Below, in pieces: positions 1 to 10,000 of a stretch of 15,002 nucleotides of DNA. The notes beneath the pieces were generated by a model. That model ran no database searches, was not told the DNA's origin, and was given only the letters and a program-made list of their open reading frames with translations. The first letter of the stretch is position 1. Every line of letters starts with the position of its first letter. Origin of the DNA: Parachlorella kessleri (Eukaryota; Chlorophyta; Trebouxiophyceae; Chlorellales; Chlorellaceae); the NCBI GenBank assembly GCA_001598975.1, contig BBXU01002154.1:1-15002 (forward strand), written 5' to 3'. Made by a program: the position numbers and the translations under genes.

Positions 1-142
1 CTGGAGCAAGCAACCGCCTATTAAAAAGAGTCACATCCAAAGCCACGCCTCAGGGACAGCCTTCAAGTGGCCCTGACAGCATGCCGTCAGCTACATGCCA
101 ACAACTAAGCCACTTGCCGGACAGCGCCTCCCCAGCACTCAC

Positions 143-3100
143 CCCTGCTACGCCGCCCACGGCCAGCTCTCCCCTCTGCGGCGCCGCATCGGCCACATAG
201 CGCAGCAGCGGGTTGGTCGCACCCAGCATGCGCCCTGCACAGGCAGCAGCCATCACGCACCAGTTTCAACCAACCGACCAATCAATTAAACATCCTGACA
301 AATAAACAAATAAGCACCAACCCAGCCGGCAGATACATTAACTGACCAGTCCACAACAGTTGAGCTTCACCGAGCCCAACCGCATAAACTGCACCCCAGC
401 TATGGGGAGTTCCTTCACATTCGCTTCAGAGGACCCTAAGTATGATGTTTGCAAGCTGGGCACATGCTCATACAGCCACCCCCTGCCAGCTGTCGCAACT
501 TGCCTGCACCCCCTGGATTGGCCACCATCCTACGATAAAGCCGGTCTGCGTCTGCTGACATGGCCGAGGGCCCTGCTGTGCCTGCTGCCGCTGCAGCGGC
601 GGCCGCGGCCGCAAACCGGGCCGCCTCCCTGTACTTGACCTGCATCAAGGAAGGATGGTCGGCAGCATCACCACAAGTCATCATGTCCCTACCCTTTGCC
701 CCGAGCCCCTTACCACCCCTCACTGTGTTAACGACTATATCTTTACCAGCAAACTCCCTAGAGTCCCACAAAAACATCCAAATCCGCACCTACCCCCTTG
801 CTACCTCCGTTGATTACTTTCCATCACAACCTTACACGGCACGCAATGCACACTATATTGCAACATGGCGACCCTGTTGTCTACCACACTCCCGCCATGC
901 AATCCACCCTTCCCTGAGCACCCATGGTTTGCCACACATACCTCCGCCGCACATGTGCTCAGCTGAGCAGCCAATATCATCGCCCCTCCTTCGAACCACA
1001 CACCCAGGACCCCCCCTGCCGCGTCCTTACCTGCGCTCGGAGCAGCTCCAACAGGCGTGTGTCCTCCTCCTCTGGCACCACGTCCTTTCCAGCCACATGG
1101 TTGGCTGGCAGCGGCTGTGGGGAGTACTGCCCTGCATCTTCCTCGTCCTCGCCTGCACCCGCAAGCCATGTGGCAAGCTCAAGCCTTCCCAGGGCTGTGC
1201 CCGCCACCCATCCGAGTCAGGTGAGTCAGGGTTTACGTCGCGCAGTCAGCTTGCAGTTCAACTCTGGAGGGCGTCCTGAGCCTGGCAGCCGTGACCCCCT
1301 CCAAGGCTGGCGGTCGGTCGCCCCTGTCCCCTCCGCGAAGAGGGGAATAGGTGGAAAGAAGGGCATGGGACCTCCCGGGTCCCTGCTGGCCATACCTTTA
1401 GAGTTTTTGTTTTGTGCAAGCACATCATGCCAGGTGGTGCATGCACCTACACCCGAATCGTTGAAGTAGCACCCACGCCACCCAAACCAGCCCGACTGTA
1501 GCTAGGCAGGCAGGGCACCTGGGCCCCTCCCTCTCCCTCTCCCCTCACCTTCTGCCTGCTCCGCCTCCGACATATCCTCCCAGCTCCGCGGCTCCCCCCG
1601 CACCATGCGCTCCGCGGCAGCAGCTGCTGCAAGCACCGCCTGCGCCGACAGTCCGCCGCCAGCTGCCGCCACCGGCACCCCCCACGGCAGCGCCGGCGCC
1701 GCTGCAGCCGGCGCTGCTGCCGCAGGGGCAGCTGCCACTGCAGGGGCAGCCCCACCCTCCCCCAACTCCTCTTCCTCGTCCGGAAGCCCAATCTCCTCCG
1801 CGTTCGGTGCTGCTGCTGCTGCGACCGGCTGCTCCCCCGATGGCTGCGCCCCACCCCCTTCCTGCCGCTGCTGCTGCTGCTGCTGTGGGAGCGCGAACTC
1901 CTGTCCATTCGCCTCCCCCTCTTCCTGCTGCTGCTGCTGGGCGCCGTTCCAGCCCATGGCCTGGGGCACATTCACCGCGCTCATCATGCGCTCCAGGTGC
2001 GCCCGCATGATGTCTGCATGGGTAGCACAGGCCGTCCATACATGCTCAGGCAAGGCTCTAGTATAATTTACGGTACGCAAAGCTTACAGGCATGCTCACC
2101 CAGCGCGCTCTAGGCAGTGATGTCTCAAAACGTTGTCTGCTAATAGCACATGACCACCCTACAGCGTTGGCTCGAGACGACCACCTGCCAACACACAGCT
2201 GGCATCCAGCCAGGCCCACACAGCTGAACAGGCAGGGTTAGTGCGGCAGACGAGTGAGGGCAGCCTTTACGGCCAGGTGCCATATACCCAGCCAGCCCTG
2301 GGGGACTCGTGCACCTTATAGTCACTCAAACCCAGCCGGGAGCACAGCCCGAAATGTGCTAGAAATCAGCACACACAAGCACAAGACCAAACAGATCAGT
2401 GTCTAGTACGTCACAACCAGCCAACTACATAAAGTGCGCCAGCCACCTACTCATAGGAGGCTAGCCATCCACCCACCAGCATGGATCTCCCGCAGGCGAG
2501 CCTTGGCCTTGTGCACGGTGACGCGCTTGAGCACCGCTGCCCAGTACTCTGGATCTGCTGCCGTACCGCTGTCCAGGGTATCCTGGATCCCCTCCTCCAG
2601 CTCCACAAGCTCCTTGTACCGCTTCCCTGCACACCACAGCTTGCACGGCGCTTTCAGCCCTGAGCATCACCTCCCCTGGGCCGTGCGAGGCAACAGCATG
2701 CTCGGAGGATTCGCAGCAGCACAGCCGGGCCACCTTTGTGCCCGGTCTGGCCACCAGGAGCTTGCTGACCTACGGAGCCAGCCAGCCAGCCAAGCTACCT
2801 AGGAGCATCAACTGTAAGCCGTGTTTCAAGTGAGGAACATGCGCCCATGCACTGAGACTGCACTGCAAAAACTAAGAAAGGGTGCTGGTTTAGAGAGGCA
2901 TGCGGATGTCAGGGAGGGGGCAGGCAGTGCCCGTGCCTCGATCATGTTGCTTGCACACAACAGCATAGTGCACCAGGGGCTACCAACCGGACACCAGATC
3001 CATGCCGAGCCGCTTAGGCAAGGAGCAATTACTCCAAATAGATATATTGTTGTAAATCATGAAGTGGATTCGAGGAAGTTTTATACCAATTCTTCTAACT

Positions 3101-6029
3101 AATAACGCGCATTGCTATGCGCCACCGCCCCCCCCCCCCCACGGCACCCACACATAGGCAGCTCACCTGCCAGCATGGCCTGCACATCCGCGTCAATGGT
3201 GTCGTGCCACCCCGCCTCCCGCACTTTGTACTTCTCAGGGATGGGCTCGCCGCGCATCCTGCCACAGCCGAAGCAGAGCAGCAGCAGCATGGGATGATGC
3301 AGTCAAAGTTGCACTCAGAGGGGGCGGGGAGGTGGCCAGGCCACTACCCGATCCAAGGGTCCCCCCACATCCAGGGGCCCTTGGAAGGTGATGCAGGCAG
3401 GGACCGTTTGCACATCAGCGAATCAGAGGACTCCCTTGACCAAGCTGGCACAAGTGCCAGCTGACGGTTCTCATGTGGCTCATCTGCAGCCCGTGAGTGT
3501 ATGGCTTTCCAAACACAGCAGCCCATGCTGCCTGCCCTGCCCAGCTCCCTCATGCCCATGCAAAACTCACGCGAAACTCACTAGCGCATATCGAAACACG
3601 TCATGGCAGCCTTGCCAGCTACATGCGCATCAGGTACGCTGGCATGAGGAGAGACCCCTTGACCCCCCTCCTGGACCGCATCACCCGTGCTCCTCACTGC
3701 TCACCTCGCTTTGTCGATCTCTTCTTGCCTCGCTGCATCCACAATCTCCTGGTCCGCCACAACGCTCAGCGCCTGCCAGAAGTCGGCATGCTGCTGGTCG
3801 CGGGTATCCAGCTCCTGCCAATGGGAAACGGGGTGAGGAGGGGTTGATGAGGTCATTCATGCACTGGCACAGGAAGACCTGGGCTTGACCTGAAAGCCCC
3901 AGACCACCTCCTAGCTCTGAGGTAGCCGGCAGTGACGCCTAACGTCTCCTAAATTCTTTCGATACCGCAGCCGTGATGCAGTTCCACAAACTTTACTAGC
4001 AGTACAGAATGTGTCACCCCCCGACCATGGTGCACCCAGCTGCTCCCCCACCCCACCTGGTAGGTGGCGATGTCCTGGCGCAGCTCGTTGAGCTGGAACA
4101 GCGTCAGCCCCTGGAACACCGCGTAGGGCTCCGCCTCGTGCGGGTCAAAGCCGTCCAGCAGGAACAGGTTGTTGGTGAGCAGGTCGATGGGCTTGTACCG
4201 CCCCTCCGCCAGCCGCTGCCGCGCGCGCACCTTGGCCTGCTCCAGGTGGAACTGCAGCAGCAGGAGAAGGGGAGGGGGTCATTTACTGAATACCCCATAA
4301 TGTCTTGGATATCCTCGCTGCTGCGCATGCACCTTGGCTTGCTCCAGGTGGAACTGCGGGAGGGTAGAGGATCTTATTAACACAGAATACCCCATGATGT
4401 CTGTGATATGCCCCAGGTGGAAATGGAGCAGCAGGGCAGTGAAGGCGCGACAATTGCAGGGCATGAGCGGTGGCGACGGTGAAATGACCTCACCTCGTCC
4501 CTACCTTCGCGTCGCCGTGCCCCCTGCGCCCTCACAGTCGCCGCTCTCCCTTCATGCGGTTTAAAAATGCTGTGGAACCTGGCCAACCACTCTCCTTCCC
4601 TCCACGCCCACCTCCTATGTTCAAGGGGAGCCGCCCTCCGCCCGCACCACCTCCCGCCCCATCACCACAGCACTTACTTGCACACTTCACCCCCCATTCC
4701 CACCTCCCCCCCCATCACCACAGCGCTTTGACATGCACACTCCAGCCCTCCGTAGTGATCGAGCAGGAGTGTGCCCTCCGCCTGCTCTACCCCCATCCCC
4801 ACCTCCTGCTCCTTGGCCTCCAGCTCCACCGCCTCTGCCAGCGCCCTCTCTCGCTGGATCATCTCCAACTCCTCTGCCATGGCGGCGCGCTCCGCCTCCC
4901 GCTGCTCCCGCCGCCTCTTCACCTTCTCGATCTCCTCCTGCAACCAGGGGCAGCTACCCTAATACTGCCACACCCTTGCTGCAAGGGCAGCAGGTGTTGT
5001 GCTGCCAGCAGAGGGCATGGCTTCCAGTCCTTGTCAATGATGGAAATAGAGTCCTCCTTCGAAAGCAGCACCTTTGGCCTTGTAGCCTGGCTACTGGCAG
5101 CGGCAGGTGCAGCATATAAAGACAGGGCAGGAGTATGCCCTGCAAGAAATGAAATCGGTCGCCACCCCCAACATGACCATCCTAAGCTGCTAACCGTCTT
5201 AATGTGAGGCATGACCAACAACTTGCCGCAACTGCGGAACCCATTCTACCCAGGCTGGTTACTTGCTGTTGGCAGAGTACATGCCGCGGCACCCAACTTG
5301 GCTGACTCCAAAGTCATGCGCGAGGGCTGGAGAACATATGCGAATTAGGTGGTTAAGCAAAGAACAGCCATTCTCTGCAAGTGATACCCCGACGAACCAG
5401 TACCACCGATGAGGCCACACTGCAAGAACACTGTTTCCCTGCCGGCCCACGGCACCCCAACACTCTGCAGGTCTTCAGCAGCCAACACGGCCCTCCGCCC
5501 ACACCGCGCACCATACGCTCTTCCATGCGTTTCTGCTCCGCCCTGGCCGACAGGTCCTTGAGGCTGACGCCCTCCTGGATCTGTTTCTCAATTTTCTTGC
5601 CCCACACAAAGCGCTCCGTGAGCTGGGCATCGCCGAATGGGTTCTCCTCGTTGGTGTAGCCATGGCTGCCGGTATTGTGCTTCTTTAGGTGGCGTGCCAC
5701 CTTTTTTGCCTGCGGGATATCCAAACCAACACATAAGGCAACCTACGCTAGGTGGGAAGCACAAACACCACTGCTGGGAGTGAACTGGTAGCATACGCGT
5801 GCAAATTTGAGGACAAGCCCAACGAATAGGGCCTATCTCTTTGCACATGCGTTTCCGCAAGCGCTCCCTGCAAGCAGGGCTACATGCGGTCCTGCATGAT
5901 GGGACCTACCAGCCTCTCCGCTTTCCTGCGCTTGTACTCCTCATCGGAGCTGTCTTCTTCTTCTGTTGAGTCTCGTCGGCTGCGCTTCTTGTCTTTCTCC
6001 TTCTTCTTTTTCTTCTCGCTCTTACCCAT
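143..6029 (-). CDS. Cactin-family protein, 11 exons, C-terminus outside window
   Basis: Exons in transcript order (plus-strand coordinates): 6029-5910, 5709-5512, 4937-4803, 4251-4057, 3814-3705, 3258-3167, 2626-2477, 2013-1549, 1152-1031, 639-504, 234-143. All phases match, giving 605 codons without a stop. Residues 1-40 are a Lys/Arg/Asp/Glu-rich start (MGKSEKKKKK, then EEEDSSDEE). Residues 58-78 hold the cactin hallmark GYTNEENPFGD followed by LTERFVWGKKIEK. Exon 3 is a charged coiled-coil. Exons 4-7 match the conserved middle region: FHLEQAKVRARQR, YKPIDLL, EPYAVFQGLT, HADFWQAL, KRYKELVELEEGIQ, KAKARLREIHA. Exon 8 is a Gln/Ala-rich linker and exon 9 has the conserved DAGQYSPQPL. The usual family C-terminal domain (about 125 residues) must lie left of position 1. 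Known family role: nuclear factor tied to the spliceosome, and a Cactus/IkB partner in Drosophila. Exons 10-11 rest on phase and splice sites, not on clear similarity. Introns over 300 nt hold no other gene that I can see. Confidence 0.9.
235..503 (-). other. GC-AG intron in cactin (intron 10)
   Basis: Exon 10 of cactin ends GGTGCAG and is followed by GCAAGT, a perfect AG|GCAAGT donor with GC in place of GT. The acceptor is TGTGCAG at 237-235. The phase (1) joins exactly to the following exon, but neither neighbouring exon is fixed by clear homology, so this intron is less certain than the RlmN one. Confidence 0.6.
1807..1939 (-). repeat. CAG/GCA triplet tracts in cactin exon 8
   Basis: CTG x5 at 1925-1939 and CTG x6 at 1868-1885 (plus strand) are read on the minus strand as Gln5 and Gln6. 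GCTGCTGCTGCTGC at about 1810-1823 encodes an Ala run. A further Ala-rich part (AAAPAAAAPAAAAPALP) follows at about 1680-1740. These form a low-complexity linker between the conserved middle region and the C-terminal part of cactin. Confidence 0.85.
2627..3166 (-). other. Cactin intron 6, no further gene seen
   Basis: This 540-nt intron starts with GTGAGC near the G13 run and ends in TGTGCAG. The open frames in it (2821-3102 plus and others) show no family resemblance. In the spliced message exon 6 joins KRYKELVELEEG in phase. Confidence 0.6.
3128..3140. repeat. C13 homopolymer in cactin intron 6
   Basis: Thirteen C on the plus strand form G13 in the cactin pre-mRNA, starting 26 nt after the exon 6 donor. 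No other feature overlaps it. Confidence 0.8.
4228..4439. repeat. Imperfect tandem duplication at the 5' edge of cactin exon 4
   Basis: A unit of about 97-102 bp occurs at 4228-4329 and again at 4330-4410, with a third partial, decayed copy at 4411-4439. Shared blocks are CTTGGCYTGCTCCAGGTGGA (4231 and 4333), GAATACCCCATRATGTCT (4288 and 4385) and CCAGGTGGAA (third copy). The first copy is the real exon 4 start (FHLEQAKVRARQR). The second copy keeps an acceptor CCGCAG and FHLEQAKVHAQQR, but its frame ends in TGA. Confidence 0.85.
4657..4743. repeat. Short direct duplication in cactin intron 3
   Basis: CCCCATCACCACAGC occurs at about 4657-4671 and again at about 4710-4724, and each copy is followed within 20 nt by GCACAC. 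The offset is about 53 bp. It adds to the duplications already in this intron and has no coding role that I can see. Confidence 0.6.
4938..5511 (-). other. Cactin intron 2, no further gene seen
   Basis: This 574-nt GT-AG intron separates the exon ending KRMEERM from the exon starting EEIEKVKRRR. Open frames inside it on both strands have no recognisable domain. The cactin family alignment needs no extra exon here, though a small variable one cannot be excluded. Confidence 0.6.
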
Positions 6030-6055
6030 AGTGCAGCAAGCTCACCCAAAAGCTA

Positions 6056-6068
6056 CCTAAATATAAGA
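6056..6068 (-). promoter_or_regulatory. TATA-like element upstream of cactin
   Basis: On the minus strand the sequence reads CTTCTTATATTTAGG, about 30-40 nt before the cactin ATG. It is the only clear AT-rich TATA-like match close to the start. Being this near the ATG it would imply a very short 5' leader, so it may instead lie in the leader. Confidence 0.25.
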
Positions 6069-6350
6069 AGCGCTAGATTGACTGCTAGAGGCTTGAAGCT
6101 CCTCCTTACAGGCCAGCTCAGGCCAGCAGGCCCAGCATGTAAGTCGCGCCTTGTCTTGCATTATGCGGCTAGCCGCGGCTGTATTGACTGGGCGTCTGAT
6201 GAATCCTTCCACGAGTCAGTTCGCCCAGTTTTAATGTAGCTAAAACTGCCCTAGCGCACCTTGCCAAGCTTAGCAGAACGGCTGTCTGGTGTCCCAACGT
6301 ATCCTCCAAGGCTAGTGGCAGGCACTCCTCGAAGCCTCACCCAACAATGA

Positions 6351-6378
6351 CTTATCTTGGGGAGCTTATCTTGGGGAG
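6351..6378. repeat. Exact 14-bp tandem repeat
   Basis: CTTATCTTGGGGAG occurs twice without a gap in the intergenic region upstream of cactin. No protein or RNA role is visible. Confidence 0.85.
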
Positions 6379-6702
6379 AGAATTACTGGCCAGAACTCAG
6401 GCAAGACTCAGGCTCGTTCTGCATCCAGCCCTTCAGTCCAGTCCAGTCCAGCCCAGCTCCACTCCCTGTTTGCACTACCTGCCACCCATGCTACTGACAA
6501 CACCCCACATAGATGTTCACGTGGTGCCTTTTAACACGCCTGTTTGCATGATGGTCCTGCCCTGTCTGTTCCCTGGCCGACCTGGCCAACCCATCCTGTA
6601 GTGTCGACTATGCATATCATCCACAACGGCAGCTCATAGTGCTCGCTAATATGTATTATTCCTCACACGAGGCGCTGCCATCCTATGGTAGCACGGTGCC
6701 TT

Positions 6703-6707
6703 TTACA
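6703..6707 (-). terminator. Candidate TGTAA polyadenylation signal of the RlmN transcript
   Basis: TGTAA is the usual poly(A) signal of green-algal nuclear genes. This is the first one on the minus strand after the RlmN stop codon, about 375 nt downstream, a normal 3' UTR length for such algae. Another TGTAA at 6110-6106 lies close to the cactin start and is less likely to belong to RlmN. Confidence 0.4.
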
Positions 6708-7082
6708 AGTACAGTCACTCCAGTGACGCTCTTGCAACTGACACGAATACGCCTATGCTGTGTGTGCAGCCACTAGCGGGGGTGGCATGGGTCATTCCCT
6801 GCCCACAGGAGACAGCGGTGAGGCAACGATGGGACCAACGGTGCTTGGCAATAGGCGCGAGCAAACAGAAAGCAATTCTCTGAGGATAAACCGACAAGCC
6901 GTACCTGAACGAGTCCACTTTGCACCAAAAACAGGAAGTGATCAGGACAGGGGCTGTCAACTGCGAGGTTAACAGGAACCACCTCAATGGCAGTCCTACA
7001 CATGTACACCAACAGAAGGCAGGTGGGCAGCAGCGTGGCGCTCTCTAGACTCCCTGTATCACCCCGCCGCAATCTCCCGCCC
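6708..7082 (-). other. Probable 3' UTR of the RlmN gene
   Basis: This stretch follows the RlmN TAG and runs to the candidate TGTAA. It contains no coding-like frame that I recognise. Assignment as UTR is by position only. Confidence 0.4.
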
Positions 7083-10000
7083 CTATGCCGTACCAGACCC
7101 TGCCAGCGCAGGCCGCAACCGCTCAGGCGGCGCCAGTATAGGCGGCAGGGGTGGTGCCCGTCCGGCTGCAGGCACCACCCCCGGGTTCCCCAGCTGGCCA
7201 CAAGCAGCCATTTGGTCGTCCCCCCGGCTGTCGCGCACCGTGGCTACATGCCCTCCCTGCAGAGTAGCCCACCCACGCCGAGCTGAGCCCTCGGGCAAAA
7301 TCACAGCAGCGCCGTGCATGGGCAGTCAGCGTAGATAGCTCCACAGGAAGGTACTTGCAACAAGCCGACATTCAGGTATGGGCCAGGGAGCCGTGTTTCC
7401 GCTCCCAACCGCACTAGCACATGTGGGAAATACTGACAATAACTAACACATCATCTTCAGGTAACGCAGATTGAGGAAGCTACATACTTCTGTGTGGCAG
7501 CTAGGCAATAGCATGTTAACCCCCCCCCCCCTCAATGCAAGGCGATAGGGAGCTTGCCTGGATGAGGATGCTGCGGAAAGCCTGGATTTGCTCGGGCGTC
7601 GACGGCTGGAACTGTGTGCCCTCGTGCGGGTTGAATACGCTGCAGGCAGAGATCCACCCACAGTCTATTTGCCGGCGTGTCACAAGCTGCTACCGAGGTC
7701 CGTCTGGCCAACCTAGGTCATATAGACCCCCACCAGTCAACTGTCAGTGCGCTGCTCACCGCTGGCACACAGCAACCACGGGATCTGGCGCCGCCACCAC
7801 TGCCCCTAAACACACGCCACCACTACCGGTGGCAACGCAGCCCTCGCACCCCCAGTGCTCACATGAGGTTGATCTTGCACCAGATGTTCCTGGTCAGCTG
7901 CAGCAGCCGCCTGGCATCCTCCTCGCTGTCGTTCACCCCCCGCAGCATGGTGTACTCGATCAGGACATGCCTGCCATGCCCTGGCGCCGACTTGTCGCGG
8001 GGAAACAGCTCCTCCATGCACCGAACCAGCGCCTGCAGCTCAAGACCAGCGCCGGGCCTTTTCTGTGGCAGGAATCAATCCCACTTCCTATAACAAGGGG
8101 CGCCTACATGGTAGTATCCACAGCGACCCAACTTGTCGTGCAGCGCCTACCAGACACGAGGGCGGCCTCCCAGCAGTCTCACTCCATGCACTGCCAGCTT
8201 GCCGGAGCCCATGCACATACCTGCAGCCCATACTTGCGGTTCACGGGCACAATCCAGTCTCGCACTTCATCGGTGGTGGCGTGGAGAGAGACGGCCAGCT
8301 CCGCGCGGCTGAGCTGTGCAAAGCGCCGCATTTCGTCCACCAGACCCACAGTGGATACAGAGATCTGTGGCCCAAGGGGAAAGGCAGACATGTTCGCACT
8401 AGTCAAACGCTCGAGGGGATTAGTTTAGGTCGACCGAGAAGGGTACCCCCATGCTCAAGAACACCACAGCATGGCACGAAGCCCGCCATGCTTTGCTTCC
8501 GCTATGCGACGCCCACTGCCAGCACACCGATTCCATCGCCCAACCCTGCCATCCACCAGTGGGCCCCAGCCCGCCCACGAAGCCTCCCAGCTGAACCACC
8601 GTGCCATACCTGTCGCTTGCACCGGCGCCAGATGGACAGCCCAACAACTGGCGCACCCACCTTGTAGTTGGACAGGTGGAGGCCCAGGGGGTGGGTGAGG
8701 ATGTTGATGGAGGGCACCACCGCATCCATGTTGTGCAGCGGCTCCCCCATGCCCATGAACACGATGTTGCTGCACCAGCGAAGGGCACAATGGGGGAGAC
8801 ATGGCCGCCAGCGCCCACCAGAGTGGGCCTGTCCCGGTGGGTGTGGACGCAAAATCCGTACCTAGCTCATCTGTCACACCAGTTGGCAATACTCCTGGGC
8901 CGCTCCTTCCCTGGGACTCCTCGCCTCTGTTGGCCAAACCGTGGTACCTATCTGGTTCACCGCTTACAAGCACTATGGCCGCGTCCACATGCAGTGTCAT
9001 GCCGTGGGTGCGCTTAGAGACAGTTCCGCCCGGCAGCACACCCCAGCTTGCACGCTTGCACTCAAACTCACGTGATGGGGGTGATATGTCTTGCAACCCC
9101 ATGGGCCATGTCCTCCTCAAAGAGCAGCCTTCGCGCAGCCACCACCTGCAAAAGAAGCCCTTCCAGAGTCTTAGAAGCAGCGCTTCCCTGCCTAGCATTG
9201 GCACACCAGCAAGGGAAGCTTCTCTGCCGTCCCTTTTGCAGCCCGCAAACTAAACCTGTGCACAAGGGTTGGTATGGGCCCAAAGGGCGCATTCGGAACC
9301 CAACCATCCCTTGGGTGCTGGTCAACTTTACTTGGCGGCTTTTACTGCCCTACCACCTTCACCGACCTGCTCCACAATCTGGGCGGCAGTGAGGTTGCCA
9401 CGCAGCCCCATTCGCCCTGTATAGCAGAACTGCATGGCAGGACAGTTGGGGGCTTAGGGATGCAAGCAGGAAACTTGCAGACATGTCTATAGGCTTGGAC
9501 ACTGATATGATGCAGAGCTGCAGCTGCTGTGACCTGATAAATACCACATCATTCATCGACGCCCTACAATTTGCACAAAGGCAAATGCCGTGGAGAAATA
9601 CTGGCTGCTGAAAGGTACGGGGTGCCCTTACCTGACAATTCATTGCACAGCCGACCTGGGAGGATACGCAGAGTGTGATGCGCGGCTTCTGACCCTGCTC
9701 CCTGACTATGGGGATCAGCACAGTCTCCACCTGCAGTAGCACCAAGGCTCAACAGGGTTTCTTACTAGTGTGACACCATACTCCATCCAAGGGTGCATAA
9801 GCAAGACTTGTACTGTTGGCTAGGGACCGACTCAAGCTCCGGCCATGCCTCTCTCCTCGCTTCATGTGCAGAGCCTACCCACTGTCATGCTCGGCGCCCA
9901 AGACAAGCAGGCCAATGCAGGAACACACGTAGTCAATACCTGCCTTCATACATAGAGAGGACAGTGAAGCACATTGGCTTCACACGACTCAGCACGTACG

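Larger units (their letters stand above)
6030..6702. other. Intergenic DNA upstream of cactin, no gene seen
   Basis: This lies between the cactin start codon and the candidate end of the RlmN transcript. It should hold the cactin promoter and 5' leader. It contains short direct repeats: a 14-bp tandem copy at 6351-6378, GTCCA iterations at about 6434-6451, and GGCCAGC iterations at about 6111-6136. The 84-codon open frame at 6347-6601 has no recognisable family and no splice-linked partner, and I do not call it a gene. Confidence 0.6.

Noticed and set aside
560..1279. 239-codon plus-strand open frame
   Set aside because: It overlaps cactin exons 9 and 10 antisense, begins in the Ala-codon repeat, and has no recognisable domain.
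1605..2066. Long plus-strand open frame rich in Ala, Ser and Cys
   Set aside because: It is antisense to cactin exon 8 and arises from the CTG/GCC repeats. The minus strand is fixed by family matches and phase.
3128..3140. C13 run considered as a sequence gap or assembly artefact
   Set aside because: It lies in an intron where such runs are tolerated. It may be miscounted, but it affects no coding frame.
6347..6601. Possible small plus-strand gene in the intergenic region
   Set aside because: It starts in a tandem repeat, has no recognisable family and no splice or promoter support.
7535..8428. 297-codon plus-strand open frame, longest in the window
   Set aside because: It is antisense across three RlmN exons that hold conserved catalytic and structural motifs. 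Its composition is not protein-like.
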